Notes: a model not told the origin generated them from the letters alone. Shown: positions 11,501 through 23,703, counted from the stretch's first letter. The stretch: DNA of 64,000 nucleotides from Mortierella alpina (GCA_029449245.1 JANATF010000002.1:1054001-1118000); one strand, 5' to 3'. Made by a program: numbers and translations.

Positions 11501-13528
11501 CCTAGAGTATCACATTAGGTTCAAGCGAAAATCTCGGTTTAACAACAGTGTCGTATGGGCTGCCACCACTTCAGCATGAACCAAAATATAACAATCTACC
11601 TGAATCGAGCTCGCAGCTCCTCCAAGGTCCAGAAGCAGGGCAGACGTCTCGTTCAATGCTCCGATGAGGGCATATTCGGACGGCTCAATATCTCCAGGCA
11701 TAACTGCAGGCCACGTTTTGAGCCAGCTACCAACCAGCTCTCGAATCGAAGCGATTTGTCCGGATTCACTCAACAGGCGCGCTCCGATGACTCCTCTCAG
11801 CAGATACTCGACGTGCTCTCTTGCCGTGAGAATTTCGAATCGAGATGCTGTATTCCTGGGATTGGACGCTAGCTCTGTGAGTAGGTGCTTTAGAATCGAC
11901 CCATAGTACCTCTCCACGATTGTGGGTCCTAGCATGATAAAGAGCGCCGCGTATGTCTCGGATAGTCCAGCTCGCACCTCCCGGCTCGTGTTAGGCTTGT
12001 TGTATGCAGTTGAGAGATGCGTCAAAAGCTCATTCACGTCCAGCGTAAAAGCCTCCCCTCCTGCCCCTTGCTTCCCAGCGCCCGGTGGCGGAGACTGTGC
12101 TTCTGCCATGGTCAAGTTTTCTTCTCCTTGGAACTTGGAGTAGAGGAGAGTCGCAATCATGGTGGCAACGGACTTCCGGATGGCATAGGTTGAGTCATCC
12201 ATGGCTTTGATAAACAGCGCTGTGGAGGCCTCGAGTTCAGGCTTCGAGAAGGACATGGACGTGTACTTGATTAAGGCCGTGAGGCACTAAGGATTCAAGG
12301 GAGCAAGGATAGGAAAGAGTGGGTGAGGTTTGATTGGCATGATGGCCATCTGGAGGCTAGGATTTCAAGTCGTGATCGCCTTCAAGAAAGACATACCTCT
12401 GCGGAGGAGGAGCGCATCATCAAGGCCTTGTCCAGAATTGTGAGTTTGAGACACTTCAAGATCTCCTTGGCCGTGAGGTCTGTTGCTCCGCGTCCTGCTC
12501 CTTGAAGCATCTTTCGCAATGCTACCATCGCCTCTACTCTCATTATTAACGGGTACTATTGCGACGAGGATGAGTGACATATGATAGAATACACATCGTG
12601 GACTGGTCTGATTACGGGGGAGCGAGGAGCAAGGACCGACTGAGGAACACTTACTATCTTCTCTGTCTTGACGACCTTTAGGAACGAAGTCGTGAGATCA
12701 GGGACTAGCGACTGAACCTAGGTAGACACAGAAAGATACACTGTCAACGCACCATCCCCTCCCACCAGGTTTGCACTATGGCCGGCAGTGCTGGGCATCA
12801 AGTCCACTTCGGTCATGGTATACGGACCTTTTCGCCTATCGTCTCCATGATCACGCCTATACAATGAATCGCCGCGCTATTTTTTCCAAGTTTGGATAGT
12901 GTGGTAGTGTCAGCCCTTTTTCTTCTCATCAGGCTTTACCACGTCGTTCCTGCTCCTGGCAGATGTCCATCGCCTTTTTTTTTTTTTTTTTTTTTTTGGT
13001 AGCTTACAGTTTGACGTCCTTATCTCCCATGCCTTTGCCAGCCTCGATCAGGCTCTGCAGGATCTGGACCGTCTCAAATAGTGTCGAGGAGTTGCCCCGG
13101 CTGTAGAGTGACAAGAAGCAGCGCGCGATCAGGCGTCTGATGGGGTGTCGCGGCTTTGGTGCTGGCATGGATATGAGCTTTAGAAGTTGGCGCTCGAGAC
13201 TCGGTTGCATGATACGGAAAATGTCCTAGCGGAACAAGGGCAGCGTCCACCCGATGAGTCAGTACGAGCAGTCGAGCGATATCCCGCCTTCTCTGATGAG
13301 CCATTTTCCGAACGAACGTACATGACCACAACGCTTCAGTTCCCGCTCGACGGATGCGAGCCACTGGAACACAAACAGCTCCTGCTTGCTGTTCGACGGG
13401 GGACTTGTCTGCTTGTCGAGCTCCCCTGCAGCAGCAAAGAGACGCTCGTCAAACTCAAAGACATCATGCGCCGTGGTGGTCAAAGGCGTGCCAGGGGTCG
13501 AGGGACGAGTGTCGGGAGGGGTGGCCAT
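5561..13528 (-). CDS. HEATR5: HEAT-repeat protein of the HEATR5 / Laa1 family
   Basis: A very large HEAT-repeat protein; HEATR5 and yeast Laa1 help the AP-1 clathrin adaptor at the trans-Golgi and endosomes. Exons on the minus strand: 13528-13322, 13225-13008, 12915-12828, 12717-12655, 12531-12397, 12286-11600, 11501-10053, 9964-7994, 7904-6896, 6796-6363, 6280-6010, 5901-5561, giving 2290 residues (human HEATR5B is about 2070). Family landmarks are clear: SSAVQIATAWCLRCLC, DPYIRFVACEGLGRL, HKWSLHSLALTISSAG, PPRWRTRIFALECIRQV and a C-terminus ending IQLKSSFAGFT. An acidic DDDDGEDIFGDG loop and a poly-Gln plus Glu/Lys/Arg-rich coiled tail are fungal extras. The exon 3 acceptor may lie 9 bases further upstream, and the 108-base last intron is in frame and open, so retention would add 36 residues. 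Intron 2 holds a run of about 26 T. Confidence 0.93.
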
Positions 13529-13947
13529 GGCTAATCAGGCTGGGCGGTGTGGACCCCTGTTTTTCCTGCGTGGTGCGTGGGCAAGATGGGAGGATGGGCG
13601 GATGGGCGGATGGGGCACAGGTCTATCGGGTGTGGAAGGAGTGGAAGGAGTGGATGGTGCTGATGCAGGCGAAGGTGGCCGGGGTCATCAAGGGATCACG
13701 AAATTCACGAATGATCGCCGCGGGTCGCGGTGCGACATACGTCACAGTCACTGTGTAGGAACTCAGGAAGGCTGCTGCCATTTCGACATGCACTGCCTGC
13801 ATCGGCTCTCACCGCAACACCACCCCCACACCACAAGAAGCAGAGATGCTCGCCATCAGCGCACCGCCAGGCCAGGGCCCGGTCAAGCAGCCATTCGTCC
13901 ACTACCGCTGCCTCTGCTCCAGCCCTGGACCATCTGCCGCTGCCTCC
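13529..13947. promoter_or_regulatory. Shared upstream region of HEATR5 and DCTN4
   Basis: These 419 bases separate two divergent start codons and must carry both promoters. The stretch is GC-rich with a GGATGGGC-type tandem repeat near 13593-13612 and GGAAGGAGT repeats near 13640. No TATA box is evident. A second in-frame ATG at 13846 would lengthen DCTN4 by 34 residues that have no counterpart in the family. Confidence 0.6.
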
Positions 13948-15993
13948 ATGGCAGGAACAGGAACCATCGACCCAGTAGCCCAAGGAGCACAAGGAGCACA
14001 AGGAGCGCAAGGAGCGCAAGGAGAGGCAGTAGATGCGGACTCTGCTGCCAGGACGTACACTGACCGTGCTGCAGACGAGCTGCAGTCAGCAACAGCCCTC
14101 GCAGCCGATATTTCTCTGGCGAGCGCTTTAATAGCCCCTGGCTTGCAGCACGACCACCAGGACATGGCTCAAAGTCAAAAGACCTTGGCAGATATCCATG
14201 CCTCCGGCAACAACTCGGACTCGCACGGGTCGCAATCACTCTCCCGCCTTTACTTTTGCGACTCGTGCGACGAGATTCGCTGTCCGAAATGCACTCAGGA
14301 TGAGATTGTATGCTACTACTGTCCCAACTGCCTTTTCGATGTCCCCACTGCCAGCGTCAAGTCTGAGAAGCACAAGTACGCTCGTATACACAACAACCGA
14401 TAGGCACACATGTAAATGACCAGGCCATGATACCTGGAAACAAAGCATAGCTGACAAGGACATTGCTTCTCCCTTTCTCTCTCGCGCGCTCTCGCTCTCT
14501 CCCCACACGACATGAATTAGATGCTCGCGCAATTGCTTCGAATGCCCTATCTGCCAAAATACCCTTTCGGTCGTCTCAGAGGATCCAGACGCGACAATGT
14601 TCCAGGCAGGTGCCTCTACCTCGGGGCAATACCACCTCTCATGTAATATGTGCCAGTGGAACTCTCAGGAGATTGGAATGACATTCGAAAAGCCCACGGG
14701 ACTAGCAGGTATTGTTCACCTGACACTCGCCTTCATCCAAAGAGACTGGTTGACCTATGGCTACTTATTATATATCATTGATATTTCTGGCTGTTCAACT
14801 TCGTAGCTCAGTTGCTCAAGACCGAGGATTCTTTACCAGATGTCAAGGAATTCGAGCGTCTCAAGGATCATCTGGAAAAGTACTTCCGCGCGCACTCGCT
14901 AAAGCCTGGCCTCCCTTCATCCTTGCTTTCGTCCATCCAATCGGGAACCCTTCAATCACTGCGATACGTGTCATCGTCTAGTCACAAGGCCCAGCAGAGC
15001 GACGACATTGCCCACTACACCCCAGCTGTACAGGTCATGGACGACACTGAGAATTTGGAGAAACTGATGTCCGTCGTAAGCATGGGCGAGACCACCAGCA
15101 TGAGTCAGAGACTGAAGCAGCTTCAGAGTCAGACATACACCCCACAGCGCCTTCAGCCACAGAGGATACATCTTCGGATCAAAAAATCAAGACGATGCCG
15201 ATCCTGTCGCCACATCCTTGTGAAGCCTGAACAGAAGGCACAGGCCACCGGTTTCAAGATCAACCTCATCGCATTGTAAGGACCGCTTTGCTGTCTACTC
15301 TTGAAAGTGGCCCTTTGCGGTATTTGCGTCAAGCAAGCCTCCTCACATCTTCCCACCTTGCATGTGACATATTTGTTTGTTTTGGTAGAAATCAGCTGCC
15401 AAACATCACCATTGCCAGCATCCAGCCCATGATCGTCCAAACTGTCTCGCGCGTTATCCTACGCTTTACCAATCCGCGACACGAAGAGGCGCGCGTGTCA
15501 GTGCAATATGGAGATGGTGCGACGCCTAACCATGCGGTCGTCATTCACTCGCCAACATTCACTATTTCACCGTTTAATGAGGTATGGGAATATGAGGTCG
15601 GCGTGATCGGTGCTGTTCCAGGGACAGTTAACGAAGATGTCTACGAGAAAACCGCGAACTCGACGAGTATCGCCCTAGACATTACGCCCACCACCGCTGG
15701 GGAGGTCAAGGTACAGCTTGATTTCGAGATGACAATGTCAAGGTTGCACACAGCCTTTTTCGCGATCTTACCATTGAAAACTCTAATGGTATCCGCTTTA
15801 GATTCCACTCCTTGTTACGTTCACGTACAAGTCTCGCAAGCCGCTGTCAGAGACGGGATCACCCACACAGCTCGTTGTTAGCAGCTCTAATGACCCCACG
15901 GCTTCCGAAATCGAGTACATTGACAAGACGGTTGTGTTCTGGACAATCATCGGCTTTGGCGATGCCTTGCCTACATTGGCGGGAAAATCGTGA
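13948..15993 (+). CDS. DCTN4: Dynactin subunit 4 (p62)
   Basis: A component of the pointed-end complex of dynactin, the dynein activator that moves vesicles and nuclei along microtubules. Exons: 13948-14375, 14521-14708, 14807-15275, 15389-15710, 15802-15993; 532 residues. The family zinc-ribbon cysteines are all visible: YFCDSCDEIRCPKC, CYYCPNCLFDV, then across intron 1 NCFECPICQNTL, CNMCQW, and later RCRSCRHILVKPEQ. The middle (FKINLIA-NQLPNITIASIQP) and the C-terminal beta domain (VTFTYKSRKPL) also match p62. An N-terminal tract of Gly-Ala-Gln triplets encoded by a 9-base tandem repeat (13980-14020) is unusual. The gene is head-to-head with HEATR5 and converges on elongin C. The start at 13948 is preferred over 13846 for its Kozak context. 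Confidence 0.95.
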
Positions 15994-16141
15994 AGGACCT
16001 TCATGTGTCACTCAGTCTCTCTCACAGCACGTCCCTGTCCCTTGTCAATAAAGCTCATTGATACCAAGTGCATGACTCCTGAGAAGAGGCGTTTTATGTA
16101 TATACAGTTTGTGGCTAAAGAATATCCGGTCTTGACTTCAT

Positions 16142-16992
16142 TTACGCTAACAATATGATAGAGTGAGGCTGAATGTTAGTGCAGGCAGAAAAAAAAATGT
16201 GGCATCTGGTGAAGCGTTCAAGTCTCAACACTTACTATCCAAAAAGTCGGCAGCCATCAAGGTCTCCAGCGCGTACTCGGGCTCGATTTCAAAGTGAGGT
16301 ATCTCTGTTACTGAATTGGCATGACGGGCCTAAGAGCGAGGGAAGTGCATGCCTTGAGTTAATGAGGGTCTTGCAGCAATCTTTGATCGTCTACTCCTGT
16401 TTGACAAGGGCAAGAATGATTACCCTGTAATACCAGTACTTGCAGACCTTCTCCAGAATAACAGCCCTAGCGGAGAAGGGATGGCGTACATAAGTTACAG
16501 TTTCGATGCGAATACTTGGTACAGTGCCGTGTCTTGGCTGTCACATCTGAGGCTGCCAAGTTCTTTCAGCCAGAGTTTCGTTTCTCAATAACTCTTCTCT
16601 TCCACATCCATTATTTGCTCCTGCTCCTGCTCCTGCTCCTGCAAGCTCAAATCGTTTTCAGTACTCGGCTATCCACGATGTAGGCTGGTTGATGAGGTGC
16701 GCTCCTTGGCTTACTTGATGTCCCGAAACTGAATGGCTCCCTCAGCAGCTTCTTGAAATTGACCTGCAGAACGCAGAAGCGTGAACATGGTCAGACACCC
16801 CGTTAGAAATGAAGTCCAGTTGGCATTGCGCGCCACCAAAACAGTATGCAACGACGAAGGGCTACCTGGGCTGGAGAGCATGTTTCTGATGGTGCCGGAG
16901 AGCATGGCCGCTTCGCGGTGAATGACAAACTGGAATCCATCCGCACTCTCAAGGGTGACGTACTCGTTCTCGGTTGCAGCAGGAGCGGCCAT
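16142..16992 (-). CDS. ELOC: Elongin C (SKP1-fold adaptor)
   Basis: Elongin C bridges elongin B/cullin ubiquitin ligases and BC-box proteins, and in fungi partners Ela1 in removing stalled RNA polymerase II. Five exons on the minus strand: 16992-16866, 16763-16715, 16466-16424, 16329-16236 and 16146-16142; 105 residues (human 112). Recognisable segments are [53 protein letters not shown], the [19 protein letters not shown] stretch and a C-terminal ADFLDT where animals have NFLDC. The last exon holds only two coding bases plus the stop codon; its acceptor at 16147 is inferred from frame. The total is an exact multiple of three. Confidence 0.92.
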
Positions 16993-18187
16993 TGTGTCGC
17001 GATGGGTGTTTGGGAGGAGAGACAAGAAGGGAGCAATGCTGGGGGGAGGGGCGCGCTGGTAAAAGAAGGGTGCGGGCGCACCCTTAAGCAAGATTCTCCT
17101 CTCTCTCCGCACCGTCGACCTTGGACGGATGGATGGATGGAACTTCTGCGTAACGACACACAACCACGAGCACAGCTGCACACACAGAAATTGGTCCGCA
17201 AGAACGCCCAGTATTGCTCGAACGATATGGCACGCCGCGCAGCAGGAGATCAGGGACTCGCACTGCAAAGGCTGACGCGACCGAACGCGGAAAAATATTT
17301 GCAAATGCAGAGTGGGGATCTGCCTATGCCATTTAGGGGAATCCATGTCTGTCCTCCCCCGAGGTCGCTCCGCGTTGCGCGTAAGACACCCCCCGCTAGT
17401 GTTAGCCCGTGCTGTTGCAATCGCCGTTCCAGGCCGTGAACAGGCCGTGGGGCGTGTGCCCGCAGGAAATGACCACCTCTCACAGGACATGAGCGCAAAG
17501 GGGTGCTGCACAGTTTCTTGCTGCACACGCACAGAGTGGCGACTACCCGACCCATTTTTTTCACCCGTTCCATGCCCACTTTTTGCGAGATTTCAGCAAC
17601 CGCTCCATGTACCAGTGCGGCCAGCGCGACAGGCGTGCCTCTGCATCGACGATGGCAGACGCGATAAGACATGAGGCCCGGTAGTGTACACGGTACGTGT
17701 GGCTCTGTACGCAGCCATATGCATGCAGCGTCTGCAAGGAGCCGAGTATCGGACAGGCGGGCAGACAGGGCAGACAGGGCAGACAGGGCGGACACACAAT
17801 CCTGGTGTCTTGCATGACTGGGGCAGATGCAGCGAGCCCAATACGGAGAGCGATGGGCCGCATGCAAAGCCCACCTTGCTCGCACCCTACACGTGCCGCT
17901 GTCCGCTGTCCGTTGTCCGTTGCCCGAGGGGCAAGGCGAGATGGCGAAGGTCATTCCCCCCACGGACCTTTGTTCTCATCATCATCCGCATCTCAATTGC
18001 GGCCATTCCTTGCTTTTGCTGCTCTCGTCCCTCTGCTCTCGTCCCTTGGCGCGCTCGCTCTCGCTCTCCCACCCTCTTTCTCTCTTTATCCCCCGGGAAA
18101 CGAAACAATAAAACAATAAAAAACATATATATTCGTCCTCCTTCCCGCTTCCTCTTCCTTTACCTTCCGTCCCTTCTCGCACTCTCC
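16993..18187. promoter_or_regulatory. Intergenic region between elongin C and the first monooxygenase
   Basis: About 1.2 kb between two divergent start codons. No gene is recognised in it on either strand; long open frames here overlap each other and look like GC-rich chance frames. It contains a GACAGGGCA tandem repeat at about 17755-17790 and a pyrimidine-rich block (18040-18090 and 18140-18185) just before the monooxygenase ATG, a common feature of fungal core promoters. Confidence 0.5.
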
Positions 18188-20297
18188 ATGGCGCCCAGTC
18201 GACCCGCTGCTAAACCCAGCCCCAAACCCAGGGTCATCATTGTGGGCGCGGGCATCGGTGGCGTCACTCTGGCCATCCTCCTGGAGAGGGCTGGCATCCC
18301 CTACAACGTCTACGAGAGAGCTGCAGAGATCAAGCCTCTAGGTAACCGGCGCTGTGTTCTTTCTGGCATGCACGGATCTACAGAGGTCCCCCGTTCCTCT
18401 TTGTTTCCTCTTTGTTTTCGCTCAGGCACTTACTTTTTTGTGGACCCCGGATTTAGGTTCAGCACTGACGCTCGGTCCCAACGTTGCTCCATTCTTGAAG
18501 CAGATCGGGATCTACGACGAGATCGTCTCAAAGTCCAAGAAGCGAACCTCTATCGATGTGTTCAACGAGAATCGGGAGCTCTCGTTTGTGATGGACTTTG
18601 CGCCCGTGAATGAAATGTAACAAATGATGGAAGCCACTGATTCCTCGCAAACTCGTTACTACCACCTCTTCCCTCCTGTACTCAACGGCACCTGCTTTCG
18701 CTACCAACTAGGGGGGGATTCGACGGCTATATTATCCCGCGCTCACAGCTATACGACATTCTGATCAAGCAGATCCCAGCAAAGCGGATCCATAGGGGCA
18801 AAAAAATGCTGTCAATGTTACAAAACGAGAACGGCGTCATGATACGATGCGCGGATGGCTCAGTACACGAAGGCGATATTCTGGTGGGCGCTGATGGGGC
18901 CTACAGTGGCGTTCGCCAGAACCTCTACTTGAAGCTGAGGAAGGAAGGCAGGCTTTGTTCATCGGACTGCGAGCCATTACCACATCGATGCGTCTGTCTC
19001 GTTGCTCAATCGTCTCCTTTAGACCCCAACAAGTTCCCAGATTTGAAGGACGAGGTGTGCCACTACAACAACATTGTCGCCGACGATAGACCATACTCTG
19101 TAAGTGACAAAAAAGCGCTTCGTTCGGACCGAGGCTCAAATCAGACCCCTGAAACAAGTGCTCAATCTCATTGTTGACCCCTGCCTGCCTGGGTATTTTT
19201 GACCATGTACCATAGTGGAATACGCTAACAGCCAAGGGGAACATCATTTGCTGGGGTGTAACGCAGTACCTGGACAAGGAGTCTTCAAAGGAAAATGACA
19301 GTTTTCGGCGCTCCGAGTGGTCCTCAGAGGCCGCGGAAGCCATGTGCAAAGAGGTCCAAGACTTTCCAATACCAGGAGGCGATGGCACCTTGACCTTGGG
19401 CGATATTATTGACAACACTCCAAAAGAATTTATATCCAAGGTTATGCTCGAGGAGAAGGTCTTTGAGACTTGGTATCATGGCAGATCTGTTCTCATTGGC
19501 GATGGTAAGCCGCAAAAAATTCCTATATATCTTCTGATGAGCTCAAAGAAAAACAACTCTCGTGAATCTTGAACCTCGAAATGATTAGCTAACACATCGT
19601 ACTTTCATAATAATTGTAATAGCATGCCATAAGGTAGGTCTCAATTCAAATGCGGGTCAAAAAAGCCATCTCATTACAACGCCCCCGACACTAAACTGCG
19701 CATCTGGGTTATTCGACCTACGTGTTACAATAGATACACCCAGCTGGAAGTCGAGGAGCAATAGGTGCAATCCAAGACGCCATCTGTCTTGCCAATTGGA
19801 TCAATGTTATCCCATCCAACTCGCTAGAGGACATGGAAAAGATGTTTAAAGAGTACCAGTCCGAGCGCCTCCCATCCGTCAAGGCAGATTTTACATTCGG
19901 ACAGCGCATGGCGCACGTGTCTGCCAGGGTATGTAATGTGCTTGCCAGAACAGTGATAAAAAGGTCTGTATCGACTTGTTAAGACGCCTATACTAATGAT
20001 AGCTCTACGTGCGCTCTTCTCAACCAGAACTTCAAGGCGAAAATTGTGCGATATATGGCAAAGAATATGCCCGACTGGCTCTGGACTTTTTCACACACAA
20101 AGAATGTGGCCAACCGACCTCAAGTGGCGTTCCTACCTCTAGTCCAAGATGAGGGCACAGTCAAGCCACAGTATCAACCGAGCCTCCACAAGACATTAGA
20201 GATCATGAGAGCAAGGGATGCGTCCCGGGTGGTCGTCAATAATTATGATCTCGAGATAGAAAATGATGCAGTTACGACAAAATCCGTGGTCGTGTAA
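18188..20297 (+). CDS. FAD-dependent group-A monooxygenase, paralogue 1
   Basis: A flavoprotein hydroxylase of the salicylate hydroxylase / zeaxanthin epoxidase type; the substrate cannot be told from sequence. Exons: 18188-18341, 18457-18616, 18712-19099, 19216-19504, 19623-19633, 19734-19928, 20028-20297; 488 residues. The three FAD signatures are present: the Rossmann GXGXXG (VGAGIGGVTLAILLERAG, residues about 19-36), the DG motif (GADGAYSGVRQ) and the GD motif (GDACHK|IHPAG), which is split over an 11-nt microexon. No signal peptide or membrane anchor is evident, though the C-terminal part (YMAKNMPDWLW) may contact membranes. It is the first of three tandem paralogues with identical exon layout. 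Confidence 0.9.
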
Positions 20298-22186
20298 TAA
20301 ACTGAATAGCCATTGCAAGAACCAAATAAAGGACGAGTTACGACGTGTTCTCGGCAAAGTTTTGTTTATCTACCTACTCAGCTGCCTGCCTCTACTCTGT
20401 GGGAACCCGACTGAAGGCATTGTCCTAATGGACCAAGGCGGGGCCATCTGTCAAAACAGTTTGTTGCTCAGTCACATTATTTTCTTCGGTGTTGATGGTA
20501 GTGCGAGCACTCCAATACATGCTGTTTTGGAGTAGCGACCCTCACAAAGCAAACTCCTTTCCTGGCTGATGCTTGAAATAACCTTGATACAGGTGGAGAC
20601 GTCCGACAACAAGATACACCTGCATTGCTGTCCCTCACCCAAGCGACATAGTATGCCATGACGTGGCTGCAAGGAGGATAGGGTTCACAGTGCCATGTAA
20701 GGTCTTCGGCTTCACCTCAACCTCAGCTCCAGTCTCTGAGAGCAATGCACGCTGCTCTGATTTTGTGCAGTGTTCATCAGTGTATCTTTCCTGTCGCAGC
20801 AGCAGCTCTTGAATACACCGCCTCAGCGAAGGTGGCTTCCAACTCTGCCTCCCACGCCACAGCCAGCAGCACCGCATGCGGCGATGGCATTTGAGATGGA
20901 ATCTAGTGGCACGCCAATCTTCGTCGAGGTGCCCTCAGGTGGTCCGGTGGAGTGTGCCTGCGTTGAGCTCGTCACTGAGCCACTTCCCTGGTCTGGTCTT
21001 GGCCCGGGCTATCCTATGTTTCTAGGTATGGCAGAGTTTGTTTAAACGACGGTTGGATTCAAGAAGCCGCGACCGATTATGGGCTCTTCATTCGGTATAT
21101 TATAACGCGTCTATAGTGAGTTGGAAGTAATTGATATCCGTGCGTGGAGGTCGTCACGTCTCTTCCATTCGGCTCGCCTCTTTAAATCGTACTAAGCTGC
21201 TCTGGGTCGTTACAAAGGCTTTGTCTTGTGTGAGGCTCGGTGCGGCTTAAGTAAATTCCGATGAATTATAGAAGATGCTGGTGCTGACGGGCGAGGCGTT
21301 GGAAACTGCGCGTGTCTATGCCATTGAGCTGTCCGTGGATCAGAACTTTAATCCTCTCTTCCTACGACCAACCCGAGACATTCTTCTCAGCCGGCTGCAG
21401 TCTCGTAGTGATTGCTAAGACATTCAGCATGGCCAACAGTGTGCAATTGAGAAGGGAAAACACTCTTGAGAGATCAAATGTTGCAGTTGAGGGTTTTTTC
21501 TCGAGAACGCATGGATCTCCCGAAGTAGTCTGCCAGTGTGTCAGTGTGCAACGATACGAGCAGAGTTATGATCTAGAAAGTTCACCAGGCCCCATTTGCA
21601 ACTTCGAGTCAGTAGGTGACTTCCGTTGTTGCCGCTTGAATCGCCTCCATCTTGAACTCAAACACTCTGTTGAAAGGCACAGTGCAAGCGCGAAATCTCC
21701 TGCATCATCGACCGCTTTCCTCGCCCTGCTCACTTTGCTTGTTCATAGACTATCCGATACCGTGATCGCCATACGAAAAACGATGGCGGTAACGGCTAGA
21801 AACTCGCAAACAGCGACCGTACGGCTAATTTCGATCAGTCTCCGACATTGTACACTTAAGGCAGTCTTCAATGAACAACCTTCGCATAGCCTTTAAGAGT
21901 ATGTACGTCGGGTAAGAGTCTAGAGCTTATTAACAGGTGGCGGCCAGACCTTGCCGTGCACTATTATAGTGGAAAATTTGGCGGGGGCGGGCGCTGGGTA
22001 GGGCGCGGGCCAGAAATCAAGAATAAAGTAGCACAAGAAACTAACTCATCTGAACTTTCTCTGTCGAGGTGAATGTGGTTGTCAGATGAGCCATCATCTC
22101 TCGATCTCTCTCTCTTGCCCTCACTCATTTTGTTACTTTTGACAATCCACCTTCCGGAATCTCGGAACCTCAAAGAGACACCCCAT
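20298..22186. other. Intergenic, no gene recognised
   Basis: Between monooxygenase 1 and the start of monooxygenase 2. Open frames at 20770-21045 and 21312-21896 on the plus strand resemble no family known to me and lack supporting splice structure. Pyrimidine-rich sequence at about 22095-22135 precedes the next ATG and is likely its promoter. Confidence 0.4.
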
Positions 22187-22539
22187 ATGATCCCTCCAAC
22201 TGACGTCAAAAGACCAAAGGTGCTCATTGTGGGCGCAGGCGTGGGTGGAATCACGCTGGCTATCTTGTTAGAGAAAGCCGGAGTGCCGTACGATGTGTAT
22301 GAACGTGCAGTAATTTTTGTTCACAAATCACCCGAGCCCAGGTTCACATTTCAGTCCAAGCCAAAAAGACGTCACAGTCGTGGTATCATGTCGGCCAGCT
22401 TGTTGTACCATTTCGTATTTTCAGATGAAGGTCTCCTGTACTTCTTTTCACTTGACTCAGTTGAATAGAGTAGCTTCGGATATAGCACTTCAGGAGTGAG
22501 TTGGGTATCATACCATATCATAAAAAAAGTCCATCTTTT

Positions 22540-22647
22540 CGAGCGTGTCTATGTCTTCTACCGGCGACAGATCTGTAGGAAATATCTATCTTTATTCACT
22601 CGAGCGTGTCTATATCTTCTACCGGCGACAAAGCTGTAAGAAATATC
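22540..22647. repeat. Two direct repeats of 47 bases, 61 bases apart
   Basis: Copies at 22540-22586 and 22601-22647 both read CGAGCGTGTCTAT(G/A)TCTTCTACCGGCGACA and on to AAATATC with about four differences. They lie in the left end of the Fanzor element and overlap the 3' end of the GCR1_C ORF. Subterminal direct repeats of this kind can be binding sites for a mobilising protein, but nothing here shows that. Confidence 0.75.
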
Positions 22648-23478
22648 GGTTAAGGGAGCCGGCAAGTGCTATCTCCGTTCTAACTGCAAGCAATCCGGCT
22701 TGTTCTCTCAGTTCTAATGATGATCCTTGTGCTTCCGATTTGGCCTTCAATACCGATTCGATAATTATTCGGTTGAACGCGTAATGCTTGCGCACCACAG
22801 CATTTGCGTTCTTGCGCCACTTGTAGTACTTGTTCATCTGCCAGATTGAGGGTTCTCCATCGATTCCATGAAACCATTCTTGCCAGATTGGTTCTATCGT
22901 ACGCGGTCGTTTCTGCATGGTGTATGTGGAGGTGGTAGGCTTGTCCCGAGGCCATGCTAGCTTCTCTGCCAATGCCACCAGGTCGTCCGTCGCTAGGAAA
23001 GCAACTGCTGGTATACCTTCCCTTGGAGTCTGCTGAGGTTCTGGCGATAACCGAGGTGAAGTTGGAGGCGAGGAAGGTGGAGGTGAGGACGTTGGAGGTG
23101 AGAAAGGACGTGGGGAGGAGGCACGCGGTGAAGATGGCAAAGGCGGAGAGAGTGATCGGTCCTATGGTACTCCTTGAGGACGCAATGCCGATTGCCGTTG
23201 ATATAAAAGCTGTGATTGCTGATGCTGCTGTTGCGTGGGCAGTGATGCTGGCTGTTGTCCTGATAGTGGTGTTGGTTCCGGAAGTGTCTCCTGCGTGGAT
23301 GATGACGGTACTGAAAATAGCGGTACTGGCGCAATCTCGACCGCTGTCATTCTCGCACCAGACATGACCGCGGCTGCATCGATCAATACCTGACAGAGGG
23401 TGCTATGAAAAGTATTCATATTGCCAGTGTTGTTATTGTTTATCGAAATCAGGCCGGTATGCATAGTGGCCATTATGC
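22619..23478 (-). pseudogene. GCR1_C-domain protein (Crypton-related?), one in-frame stop
   Basis: The C-terminal third matches the Gcr1 DNA-binding domain: RPRTIEPIWQEWFHGIDG then PSIWQMNKYYKWRKNA and a helical segment (HYAFNRIIIESVLKAK). Upstream is a Gln- and Pro/Ser-rich linker and an N-terminal helix (FHSTLCQVLIDAAAVMSG). A TAG at 23162 interrupts the frame between linker halves; the frame is otherwise continuous, so it is either a nonsense change, or a small intron removes it. GCR1_C domains end the tyrosine recombinases of Crypton transposons and also occur in stand-alone fungal regulators. No recombinase core with Arg-His-x-x-Arg-Tyr is visible, so function in movement is unproven. 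Confidence 0.65.
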
Positions 23479-23703
23479 ATAATGACCATATTGCTCCTCG
23501 AATGGCTGAACCTCTCAGAGCATTGCTTTGTTGGAAGATGCAATACAAGTGAGATACTGAACTATGCTATCTATGCTCTCTTGTGATTGTATCGACGGTA
23601 TCGTCAACATCCGACATTTTGCTGCCGAAATCCGGAAGCGATGCTTAGCAGCGGTGTAGTTAAACCGGCGATTATAACCAGAGTACAAATGTAGATTCGG
23701 CAT

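Noticed and set aside
17250-17963. Long minus-strand frame of 237 codons in the elongin C / monooxygenase gap
   Set aside because: It overlaps several other GC-rich frames on both strands and shows no family resemblance or splice structure.
20770-21045. Short plus-strand ORF ending near a GTATGG donor, as a gene exon
   Set aside because: No following exon or family match could be found.
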